A DNA stretch of 64,000 nucleotides from the NCBI GenBank assembly GCA_018457135.1, contig JAGGDU010000164.1, forward strand, positions 1 to 64,000. Direction: 5' to 3'. The position numbers and the translations under genes are program-made. Under the pieces are notes generated by a model that saw only the letters and a program-made list of their open reading frames with translations, did no database searches and was not told the origin of the DNA. Positions 33,666-42,122 of this stretch are shown here, in pieces. Source of the stretch: Trichodesmium erythraeum GBRTRLIN201 (GTDB lineage Bacteria; Cyanobacteriota; Cyanobacteriia; Cyanobacteriales; Microcoleaceae). Every line of letters begins with the position of its first letter. Position 1 is the stretch's first letter.

Positions 33666-33853
33666 AGTTAGGTAACAATCAAAAAATCTTAGTTAAAGTA
33701 AATCTTGGTTTTGCTGATACTATGAAACAAAAACCTGAAGCCTCCTGTTAAGAAAGCTCTTGAGCTTTGTGAAGTTGGGGAATGTCCCCATGTCGCAATT
33801 GCCCATTTATTTTCAGGAAGATTTCATTTCAATCTATGTCATTATAATCTCTT

Positions 33854-34105
33854 ATGGATACCCAGTTCATTAACATTGGTTTTGGTAATATTGTTTCTGC
33901 TAATCGAGTTGTGACAATTGTTAGTCCAGAATCAGCTCCTATTAAGCGGATAATTAATGATGGACGAGAAAGAGGCCAATTAATTGATGCTACTTATGGT
34001 CGACGCACTAGAGCTGTAATTATTACAGATTCTAATCATGTTATTCTTTCTTCTATTCAACCTGAGACAGTGGCAAATAGATTTTTATTTAATAAAGATG
34101 ACTGA
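33854..34105 (+). CDS. DUF370 / RemA-family regulator
   Basis: This 83-residue protein has the DUF370 core: [20 protein letters not shown], then [20 protein letters not shown] and [18 protein letters not shown]. In Bacillus the homologue RemA is a DNA-binding activator of biofilm-matrix genes. In many other bacteria, including cyanobacteria, the gene sits directly before gmk, as here, with a 132-bp gap. The basic RERGQ and YGRRTR segments fit nucleic-acid binding. The role in cyanobacteria is not established. The ATG at 33854 gives the normal family length. Confidence 0.88.
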
Positions 34106-34237
34106 TGGCTAATTTTGAAAGGCATAAGGCTTCAGTACTACCCAGAACTCAGAAGTGAAATTCACAAGAGATAAGAAATTTGAGAACTTGAGGATATCTT
34201 AAAATGTTTTGGCGACTACTTTACTATAAGCAAAATT

Positions 34238-34798
34238 ATGCAAACTGGTAAATTAATTGTTTTAACTGGACCGAGTGGTGTAGGTAAGGGAACTTTGTTA
34301 AGCTGTTTGTTACATCGCCATCCCGGATTGGCTTTTTCTGTATCTGTTACGACTCGTTCTCCTCGACCAGGGGAGGTGGAGGGAAAGAGCTATTTTTTTG
34401 TAGACCATGATCAATTTCGAGAAATGATTGAAAGTGAAGAATTATTGGAGTGGGCAGAATATGCAGGTAATTTTTATGGTACACCACGTGTTCCTGTGAT
34501 TGAAAATATTGAACAAGGTAGATCAATGATCTTAGAAATTGAGCTACAGGGTGCACGACAAATTCAAAGGACTTTTCCTGATGCCTTACGCATATTTATT
34601 TTACCACCTTCGATGGCTGAATTGGAAGAACGATTATGGGGTAGGGGACAAGATTCGGAGGAGGCGATCACTAAACGTCTACAACGGGCGACTGAAGAGC
34701 TTGAGGCTGCTACAGAGTTTGATATCCAATTGGTGAATGATAGTATAGAGGATACTTTGCAAAATTTGGATAAAATATTATTTCATTTTAGGGAGTAA
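34238..34798 (+). CDS. gmk: Guanylate kinase
   Basis: This 186-residue enzyme phosphorylates GMP to GDP with ATP, in purine nucleotide recycling and GTP or (p)ppGpp supply. The P-loop is LTGPSGVGKGTLL at the N-terminus. VSVTTRSPRPGEVEGKSYFF is the GMP-binding region, with EWAEYAGNFYGTP next. LEIELQGARQI and IFILPPSMAELEERL then LWGRGQDSEEAI form the lid and adenine-side elements. The length is typical. It is downstream of DUF370 and probably cotranscribed. Confidence 0.96.
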   Translation: MQTGKLIVLTGPSGVGKGTLLSCLLHRHPGLAFSVSVTTRSPRPGEVEGKSYFFVDHDQFREMIESEELLEWAEYAGNFYGTPRVPVIENIEQGRSMILEIELQGARQIQRTFPDALRIFILPPSMAELEERLWGRGQDSEEAITKRLQRATEELEAATEFDIQLVNDSIEDTLQNLDKILFHFRE

Positions 34799-34848
34799 GG
34801 AGTAGTTAAATTGGATTAAAAATCGGTCATGAAAGGATCAATAATTGT

Positions 34849-35997
34849 TTATTGAATATGGACGGGTTGACGAATTTCTTGCCATAATTTTTGGTACTGT
34901 TCAATTGTACTATTTGCTAATGGAGCCAGAAATTCACTTTTTTCAATAATTTCTTGTGGGAGTAATAATAAGGGATTATTTTTGATGTCTGAAATTAATT
35001 CATTGGGATTAATTTTTGGCATAATTGGTGAACTAGTTTGGGTTATTATTGACATTTGTTGTGCTACCTGGGGTTGCCAACAAAAATTAATCCATTTTTC
35101 TGTTAAGGAATTCTCTGGACTGGCAGCAGGTTTAACCCATAAATTAGCCCATAAAGCTGTTCCTGACTGAGGAACAACAGCGGCAATTTTTTTACGTTTT
35201 TTGAGTAATGGTAATATATCATTGGACCAACCAACTGCTAACCAAGTATCTCCAATAATTAATGGTTGTAAATAATTATTGGAACTATAGAATTTAACTT
35301 GTTGATTGAGTTTAACTAGTTCTGCTTTTAATTTTTCTACTTGATCAATGTTTTTAGTATTGTAGGATTTACCTAGTTTTTTTAGGGTTAAACCAATAAC
35401 TTCTCTGGCTTGATTTAGCAAAGAAATATTACCTTTCAATTCAGGTCGCCATAGGTCGCTCCAGTCTTTAGGTTCCCATCCCAAAGCTTTAAATTTATCA
35501 ACTCGATAAGCAATTAAAGTTGTGCCCCACTGATAAGGTGCTGCCCAAATTTTTCCTTGGGGATCTACATAACCTTGATTATTACGTTTGACTAGTTCGA
35601 GCCATTTTTCTGGTAATTTATTCCAATTTGCTAAAGATTGAGAATTAAAAGGTTGAATTAATTCTTGTTTAATTGCATTTGCTAACCAATAATCTCCTAA
35701 GGTAACCAGATTAGCTATATTTATATTTTCTGTTTTGTTTATAGATGATTGCTGTTTTTCTAATAAAAGTTTTTTTTGCCAATTTTGCAGTAAATAAAAT
35801 AATTCATTTAAGCTTTCTATTGGTTGAAAACTTGATTTAATAGGAGATTGTAATTCCCCTAGAAATTTTGATGCCATTTGAGCCGGAATACTATTTTTTA
35901 ACAGTTTAACTTTTAAGTCTGCTTGTGTTTCACATCCTGCTAAAAATTCAGCTAAAGTTATTGCCGTTGCCCCAATTAAAAAATTCCGTCGCTTCAC
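34849..35997 (-). CDS. Polyamine-type ABC transporter substrate-binding lipoprotein
   Basis: This 382-residue protein has an N-terminal KRRNFLIGATAITLAEFLAGC. The twin arginine followed by a lipobox Cys suggests Tat export and lipid anchoring. The mature part follows the PotD/PotF-like extracellular solute-binding fold: VTLGDYWLANAIKQELIQPF, AAPYQWGTTLIAYRVDKF, GDTWLAVGWSNDILPLL and LWVKPAASPENSLTEKWINF. It is an orphan with no permease or ATPase nearby. The nearest permeases are potB and potC 24 kb away, which have their own potD. Substrate assignment is weaker than family assignment. Confidence 0.78.
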   Translation of the reverse strand: MKRRNFLIGATAITLAEFLAGCETQADLKVKLLKNSIPAQMASKFLGELQSPIKSSFQPIESLNELFYLLQNWQKKLLLEKQQSSINKTENINIANLVTLGDYWLANAIKQELIQPFNSQSLANWNKLPEKWLELVKRNNQGYVDPQGKIWAAPYQWGTTLIAYRVDKFKALGWEPKDWSDLWRPELKGNISLLNQAREVIGLTLKKLGKSYNTKNIDQVEKLKAELVKLNQQVKFYSSNNYLQPLIIGDTWLAVGWSNDILPLLKKRKKIAAVVPQSGTALWANLWVKPAASPENSLTEKWINFCWQPQVAQQMSIITQTSSPIMPKINPNELISDIKNNPLLLLPQEIIEKSEFLAPLANSTIEQYQKLWQEIRQPVHIQ

Positions 35998-36722
35998 GTT
36001 TTTTGATTATTTAAAATACGTTTTTCTAGATCTTGAGGGATCTTTTTTTGCTAGTACGGGAAACAAAAGTTTGTTCTGTCTAGTATTTATGCTTGATTTT
36101 TTTGAATTTATTTTTCAAATCTGGGTCTATTGTACTTGATTTTTAGATTTAATGTGTTAAGTTTAGAATAGATTATTTTCTGAATATAATAGAAAAAAAA
36201 TATGGCCAAATAGTCCTAAATATACTAACATGAATCTTCTCTATTTGAATAATACTGTTGGACTTTAAGACTGTTTTTTCTTAATAAATATGGGTTCTTG
36301 AGTGAATAACCCAACTTACATGAGAACTATAAATTATTACTATTTTAGAATTGTTTAACTTATGGAGCTGAATTAATTCTATAAGTTATGGGTTTCCTGT
36401 GTGGGAAAGTTTGATTGTTAAATGATTAATTGTTTCTCGGGTATCCTCTTCAGGTAAAGCAGAGTAATACTTCTTTCATTAATTTAGGTTATATTACAGT
36501 TTCTATAGAAATTATCTAAATCTTTGCTGATAATTCCTATAGAAATTATCTCAAGTTTTGCTATGCTGAGAGAGGTAATTTATTAGAATAATTTGATTGT
36601 TAACTAGTTTTCGTGATTTGTCTAGTTATTTTTTTGATTACCTTCCCAGCATAGAATGACTTGTAAGGAATATTATTATACTGATAATATGAGATAGTTC
36701 TTCACGTTACTAAAACATATTG
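35998..36722. other. Intergenic region
   Basis: An AGATC-TTGAGG-GATCT stem followed by T7 at 36028-36049 looks like a plus-strand terminator, but no plus-strand gene is near it. A direct repeat CTATAGAAATTATCT occurs twice near 36500-36550. No gene is seen. Confidence 0.4.
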
Positions 36723-36935
36723 CTAAAGGGTAAAAGTTTTAAACTGATAATCTCGTTTTTTCTTTCCCCTATTGAGGGGGGTAGAAGTAGAGGGAGAGTT
36801 AGATTTTAATATCCGCAAAACGCTATGACGTCCTAGGGAATTCCATTGACCTTTAGTAGACCGTTGAAAATATTCAGTAATTGTTAACTGTAGAAAGCCT
36901 GATTCTTGTTGGTTATAAATTACATCTAATTCCAT
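36723..36935 (-). CDS. Small hypothetical protein
   Basis: This 70-residue ORF starts MELDVIYNQQESGFLQLTIT and continues EYFQRSTKGQWNSLGRHSVL. An AGAGGA ribosome-binding site lies nine bases before the ATG, which supports translation. The last 25 codons run through a CCCCTATTGAGGGG interspersed repeat, so the C-terminus may be derived from inserted DNA. The family is not recognised. Confidence 0.4.
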   Translation of the reverse strand: MELDVIYNQQESGFLQLTITEYFQRSTKGQWNSLGRHSVLRILKSNSPSTSTPLNRGKKKRDYQFKTFTL

Positions 36936-37761
36936 TGATTTTTATCCTCTTGGTCAGAGTTTCGTCAGATTAATACAACTTTTTTAAATTGTCAAAGTTA
37001 TTTTAAATCTGGTTACATTTTCAATATATACTATTTTTTTTGAAAGGTGTTGAGATGTACTGCGAATTAATCATTATAGTATTAAGCTATACAACTAAAG
37101 GTTTTCACTTATTCTTAATTACAGTTTAGCGTAAGGTGCTAACTAAAAAATTTAATATAGTTTAAATAATTAAATATTCGTGGTGATATTGTGGGTTTAT
37201 TTCTAATTTATGAGGGGAGACAAGCGATCGCTTTTAATGAAATAAATAAAGATAAGTGAAATGCTAACGACTAGTAAGAAAGAATATTGGCAGGAGCATG
37301 AGGGGTATCTTTCCTGATTAATTGTTTGCTGCTTGTGGGTTTCATGTAGATAGAGATTTTAATGTTACGATGAAGCCAGGAAAACTATGTGCACTAGTAA
37401 CTTGCTGTTTCAAGGGGTTTTCAGGCTGTGGAGGGATAAGTTACAGACTGGGGTGAATGGTTCTTAAATTGAGGATGGATATATGGATCAAGGCAGGAGG
37501 CAGGAGGCAGGAGGCATAGTAAAAAAAAAGGTACTGATGGGAGGCTCTTACGGGAGACAGTTAGTGTTTTTGTGTGAGTCCTGAAAGTTTGAGACGAATA
37601 GTATTTTAATTATCAAACTATGTTCTAACTGTGGTATACATCTACTATTGCTTGGCTCACTAAAAAATCTCTGAGTACTTTTTTCTAAAGGGGTGAGGGT
37701 TTAATTTTCTAGTATTATCCCTAATAGGGATAATTGTATGATGAAACGGTGGGATATTTTT
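36936..37761. other. Intergenic region with TnpB remnant
   Basis: It contains a transposase scrap (listed separately) and a short microsatellite of AGGAGGC heptamers at about 37491-37516. No complete gene is seen. Confidence 0.4.
37318..37470 (+). pseudogene. TnpB-like C-terminal remnant
   Basis: The plus strand encodes ACGFHVDRDFNVTMKPGKL, matching the C-terminal zinc-ribbon and catalytic-Asp motif (C-G-x-x-x-D-R-D-x-N) of IS200/IS605-type TnpB proteins. The upstream three-quarters of the gene are gone or unrecognisable. Confidence 0.5.
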
Positions 37762-38277
37762 TTATTCTTTAGTAAATTTATGGATAATATCTTTCAGTTG
37801 AGGATATTTCTCTGATAGTGTTTTTCTTTGTGCTGACTCAAAATCATCAAAATGAAATCCTGGAGCTACTGTACAACCTATCAAAGCGTAGGAATATTCT
37901 GCTTCTACGTTAGAAGCAAACCAACATTCGGCAGGAATAACTAATTGGGGTTGTTCTCCATTCTCTAGATCCATACCAAGTTTACGCTTAAGATAGTTTC
38001 CTTCTTGGCTGATAGTATGAACGGTAAGTGAACTTCCTCCATAAAAATGGTATATCTCATCTTGCTTGACTTTATGAAAGCCAAAAAAGTCTTCTGAGGT
38101 TAATAAAGAATAAATACTGGTACAATATGAGCGATCGCCTGAAAATTTTTGGCTTAATGCTGTTTTAGGAATGATCCCTTGACTACGATATACTTCTTTA
38201 TAAAACCCACCTCCTGGATGGGGTAATAGTTGTAAGTTTTCTAATAAATTTTGTATCAATTGATTTTTTTCGGGCAT
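37762..38277 (-). CDS. Cupin, DUF985 family
   Basis: This 171-residue single-domain cupin has LQLLPHPGGGFYKEVYRS near 16-33, RSYCTSIYSLL, FFGFHKVKQDEIYHFYGGSS with the first cupin motif (H..DE..HFY), and LIGCTVAPGFHFDDFE with the second. The domain matches DUF985/cupin_5 proteins, which bind metal or sugar-like ligands and are of unsettled function. The length is normal and the ATG is clear. It stands alone between two long spacers, so context adds nothing. Confidence 0.88.
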   Translation of the reverse strand: MPEKNQLIQNLLENLQLLPHPGGGFYKEVYRSQGIIPKTALSQKFSGDRSYCTSIYSLLTSEDFFGFHKVKQDEIYHFYGGSSLTVHTISQEGNYLKRKLGMDLENGEQPQLVIPAECWFASNVEAEYSYALIGCTVAPGFHFDDFESAQRKTLSEKYPQLKDIIHKFTKE

Positions 38278-39438
38278 TTTTAGTTTCCTACTTATAAGTT
38301 TTTTAGCTGTACTTTATCTTTTTAACATGAGTTTGATACACTAGACAAAAATATTATGCTTATGTTGGGTTGATAAAGGAGGTTTGTTGAAAAGGTAGGC
38401 TAAATGGCAAGCTAGGGGACTAGTAACACTATTGATGTCTAGTCTGGTAGCATTGGTGTAAATATAGCGGAGAAATTTGGTTTATGTGAAATGTTTATGA
38501 TCATAAGGCTAATTTTTGATTAGTTTTGTTTCTGATCACACTGGAACATAAGGGGAGTTGATGGCTTTCCTATTTTATCATATATTATTAGCCGGAGTAG
38601 TTAAGATTTTTAACTATCTAAAGTACCTAAAGTACAGAACTATACTGAAAAATACTCTAGATGCTTTCGGCTAAATAATTGATGTTCTAATGGTATAATA
38701 GGAGGGGAATAACTGTGATGACTCTGGAAAACTGCTAAATAATTACATAAATGATATTAGAAAGATCAATGGTGTTTTCTAGTTGGGGTTTTGTGACTAT
38801 TTCTGAGTTCAATTATTTTGTTACTGTTTCCCAAAAACTATAAGTTCTAATTCTTAGTCAAAGGTTTTTTTATTAATAAAAAAGTTTTTTGTTTGTAGTA
38901 GAGCTTTAGCCTGAAGTGATGTGTGATTAATTTTTGAGTGGCGATCGCTACTGGGGAAAATTTATCTAAAATTTATCTAAAATTTATCTGATGAGTTGTA
39001 AGTTGAAGTTCGTAGTAGAGCTTTAGCCTGAAGTTATATTTGATTAATTTTTGATGGCGATCGCTACTGGGGAAAATTTATTTAATATCAAGTCCCCTAG
39101 GTTCAAAGCTATATTATTCCTTGCTTCATTATGTAATGGCTATGGGCAAATGCCATAACCTCCTACAATAATGCTAAATAATACGGATGCTACCATGTTT
39201 TATCTAACCCAATAACTTTACTGACCACAAGAGGTAGTGCTATAGGTAGAGCAAAAGTTTTACTACACACTATATTGATGAGTCGGTATTATAGGGGTTT
39301 AACAGCTTTTGCCTCTAATTTTTTTTGATAATTTGTTACTTAGTTTCAATATCTCAAAAAAAATTTTTTTTTCCAGAGCACCAGGGAAGGAAAAAGAAAA
39401 AGAGAGGATAAAGAGCAAAAGGGAAAAAGAGAAAAGGG
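38278..39438. other. Spacer partly duplicated with 41640-42120
   Basis: From about 38930 to the end, this sequence is a diverged copy of 41640-42120. Shared blocks include GGCGATCGCTACTGGGGAA (present twice in each), ATGGCTATGGGCAAATGCCA, CTACAATAATGCTAAATAA and TACTACACACTA. It is the 3' flank of a tandem gene duplication. No gene is seen. Confidence 0.6.
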
Positions 39439-41313
39439 TCAAAGAGTTCTCCCGATATCGCAGATAACGCGAAAACCTGTAGTGCTGCTGCGTTCGCCAC
39501 GACTATTGAAGTAGAGGCGAAACGAAGAACGGCAAAGATCAGGATAGTTGACTAAGGAACCACCCCGCTGCGGTGAGAGGTTTTCATTTCCATTTAGCCA
39601 AACACTACCATCTGTAGGAGCACCATAATAGTTGTTATGCCATTCATCGGCACACCACTCCCAGACATTACCATGCATATCATATAAACCAAATGCATTG
39701 GGTGGAAAAATTCCTACGTTTGTTGTTTTTTTTCGATATGTTCCTTTGGGAGCATCAGCATAAGTAAAGTTGCCATAATAGTTAACTAACTCAGAGGTTA
39801 TAGTCTCTCCAAAATAAAATGGTGTTGTTGTTTCGGCTTTACAAGCATATTCCCATTGACTCTCACTGGGTAAACTATATTTTTTTCCTGTTATTTGTGA
39901 GAGTTTCTGACAAAATTTTTTCGCTTCATCCCAACTTACTCTTTCCACAGGAAGACTTGCACCTTGAAAACAAGAAGGGTTATTTCCCATAACTGCTCGC
40001 CATTGTATTTGAGTAACTACATACTTTCCCATGAAAAATTCTGGCACATTTACATAGTGTTGCGGACCTTCATCGTCATATCTTCCTGCTTCTGTTTTTG
40101 GAGAACCCATCAGAAAACTACCTCCGGGAATTTTTACCATTTCTAGAGAAACTCCATTACCTAGGTTTTCTGTTATTACTTCTGCTTGACCTTGAGTACG
40201 ACTTATTATTTCCCCTCTTCGGTTAACTGTGACAGTAGTAAATGTCTGAATAGAATTTTTTGGTGGTTTTTGACGGTTAACTGTGACGGTAGTAAATTTC
40301 TGAGTGAGGGTTTTTGGTGGTTTTTGATTGCAAAATCTCCCCATCAACTTACTTTCTGCTGGATCTCTTAGTTGTGTTATGGTGTTATTAGGGAGGGGTT
40401 GGGATGGGTTGACGTTTACTGTCGTTTTTGCTGTTGGTCTCTGTTTTGGTTTAGGTGGGTTTATTTTTCCTTTTGCTCCTAATAAAACATCTAAGACTTC
40501 CATGGCATTTTCATAACGCTGGGGAAAATATTCATGCACCATCTTATCTAGTATATTTGCCAGATGGTTGCTTACTTGAGCTTCATTTCGCCAGATCACG
40601 TTTCCTGTTTTGGGGTCTGTGAGTAAACTCTGGGGCTTTTTACCTGTCAATGCTCTTATCCCTACCATTCCTACTGCATATATGTCACTACTGAGCTTCG
40701 GTTTACCATTGCTTTGTTCGCTGGGCATATAACCAGGGGTTCCCACTGCAACGGTTAAAATTGTTTGACCGTTTTGGTCTGTACTCAATACGTCTATTTC
40801 TTTGACTGCTCCAAAGTCTATTAATACTATTTTATTGTCTGACCTACGGCGCATCAAATTTTGGGGTTTAATGTCTCGGTGAATTACATTATTTTGATGA
40901 GCAACTGTTAATGCTTCTAATATTCCTTTGAGTAAAGCAATAGTGTCAGACTCACTTAATTTTTTTCCGGGAGTCATCTCCCGACTTATATCTTGCCCTT
41001 CTATATGTTCTTGTACTAGGTAAAATTCTCTTTGTTCTTGGAAATGGGCAAGTAATTTTGGTATTTGGTCTGAGTCGTTGCCTAGTTTGTATAAGGTGTC
41101 TGCTTCTCTTTCAAATAGTTTTCTAGCAACATTTAGAACTCTAGGATCTAAGTTTTTTGGTTTAAGGTGTTTGACGACACATTTTGGATATCCTGGTAAG
41201 TCTATATCTTGAGCTAAGTAGGTATCCCCAAACCCTCCATTGTTAATAGATTTAATGATTTTATAATGGTTTCTCAGGACTTTTCCAGACTGCATAGTTT
41301 TTTGAGTGATCAA
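39439..41313 (-). CDS. Ser/Thr kinase-FGE-sulfatase fusion protein (copy A)
   Basis: This 624-residue protein opens with a Hanks-type kinase domain (about 14-280). GGFGDTY is the P-loop, the VAIK-type Lys is K48, HRDIKPQN is at 145-152, DFG at 166-168, and GTPGYMPSEQ is the activation segment. A linker at about 285-385 contains a duplicated TFTTVTVNR motif absent as a duplicate in copy B. The C-terminal 235 residues form a formylglycine-generating-enzyme/sulfatase-modifying (C-type-lectin-like) domain: IPGGSFLMGSP, then KYSLPSESQWEYA and YDMHGNVWEWC. Its last 60 residues diverge sharply from copy B. Such fusions are known targets of cyanobacterial DGRs. The FGE part is probably a ligand-binding scaffold rather than a sulfatase activator. 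Confidence 0.9.
   Translation of the reverse strand: MITQKTMQSGKVLRNHYKIIKSINNGGFGDTYLAQDIDLPGYPKCVVKHLKPKNLDPRVLNVARKLFEREADTLYKLGNDSDQIPKLLAHFQEQREFYLVQEHIEGQDISREMTPGKKLSESDTIALLKGILEALTVAHQNNVIHRDIKPQNLMRRRSDNKIVLIDFGAVKEIDVLSTDQNGQTILTVAVGTPGYMPSEQSNGKPKLSSDIYAVGMVGIRALTGKKPQSLLTDPKTGNVIWRNEAQVSNHLANILDKMVHEYFPQRYENAMEVLDVLLGAKGKINPPKPKQRPTAKTTVNVNPSQPLPNNTITQLRDPAESKLMGRFCNQKPPKTLTQKFTTVTVNRQKPPKNSIQTFTTVTVNRRGEIISRTQGQAEVITENLGNGVSLEMVKIPGGSFLMGSPKTEAGRYDDEGPQHYVNVPEFFMGKYVVTQIQWRAVMGNNPSCFQGASLPVERVSWDEAKKFCQKLSQITGKKYSLPSESQWEYACKAETTTPFYFGETITSELVNYYGNFTYADAPKGTYRKKTTNVGIFPPNAFGLYDMHGNVWEWCADEWHNNYYGAPTDGSVWLNGNENLSPQRGGSLVNYPDLCRSSFRLYFNSRGERSSTTGFRVICDIGRTL
39466..39567 (-). other. 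Putative DGR variable region of copy A
   Basis: The coding-strand order is RGGSLVNYP, CRSSFR, then a variable stretch (LYFNSRGERSSTT), then GFRV. Against copy B the frame C-R-S-x-x-R-x-x-x-x-S-x-G-x6-G-F-R is kept while the x positions differ. In the 17 codons from the CRS Cys, 10 end in G or C. Confidence 0.6.
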
Positions 41314-42122
41314 TTGTTTATTTTTAATTATAAAGGTTTTGATGATCGGCTAGCAGTAGATAATGTTTCAGATTATTAATTTTATACAGCATATTTGTGA
41401 GACGGATGGGTGGTGTTGAGATTTTTTTGTCTTCTGGCTGCTAATTTTTGTCTTTTGGCGGTTTTTTTTGCCTTTTTAATAAATTTTCTGATGTTAACTA
41501 GATGTAGTGTTTATCACTTTTTCCCCATAGCTCCCCAACTTACCTGGGATAAATAGTTACCAATAGCACTGTTGCTAGCTCCCAAAAATTAATGAGTTAT
41601 CTGTTGAGGTTCCTAGTAGGGTAAAGGTTGGATGTATTATTTGATTGGTTTTTGAGCGGCGATCGCTACTGGGGAATTTTTATCTTATCAGTTGTCTTTT
41701 GAAGTTCCTGGATGGGCAAAAGTTGGATGTATTGTTTGACTGTTTTTTTGAGCGGCGATCGCTACTGGGGAATTTTTATCTCATATCAAATGCCCTGGGT
41801 TCTGAAGGGTCTTATTCTGTGGTTCATTATGCAATGGCTATGGGCAAATGCCAGAAACCCCCTACAATAATGCTAAATAACACTGATGCTGTCATGTTTT
41901 ATTTAACCTAATAAGTTCTCTTGACTACAAGATGTGGTTCTATGGGTAGGGCCAAAGTTCTACTACACACTACATGTTTCATCAGCCTAATATTATAGGG
42001 GGTTAACAGTGTTTGCTTATATTTGTTTTTTATAATTTGTTACGTTGTCTCTGAGTCTAAAAAAATTTTTCCCGCAGAGCGGGAATGAACCACAAAGGGC
42101 AAGAGGGCAAAAGGGCAAAGGG
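41314..42122. other. Spacer, second copy of the duplicated 3' flank
   Basis: About 41640-42060 duplicates 38930-39320. A roughly 105-bp internal direct repeat starts at about 41650 and 41755, each unit carrying GAGCGGCGATCGCTACTGGG. No gene is seen. Confidence 0.6.

Noticed and set aside
36028-36049. Terminator of gmk
   Set aside because: The stem-loop plus T7 is on the plus strand but 1.2 kb after gmk, beyond a full antisense gene, so the link is doubtful.
41645-41911. 88-codon plus-strand ORF
   Set aside because: It is built from the duplicated HIP1-containing repeat in the kinase 3' flank and has no protein-like features.
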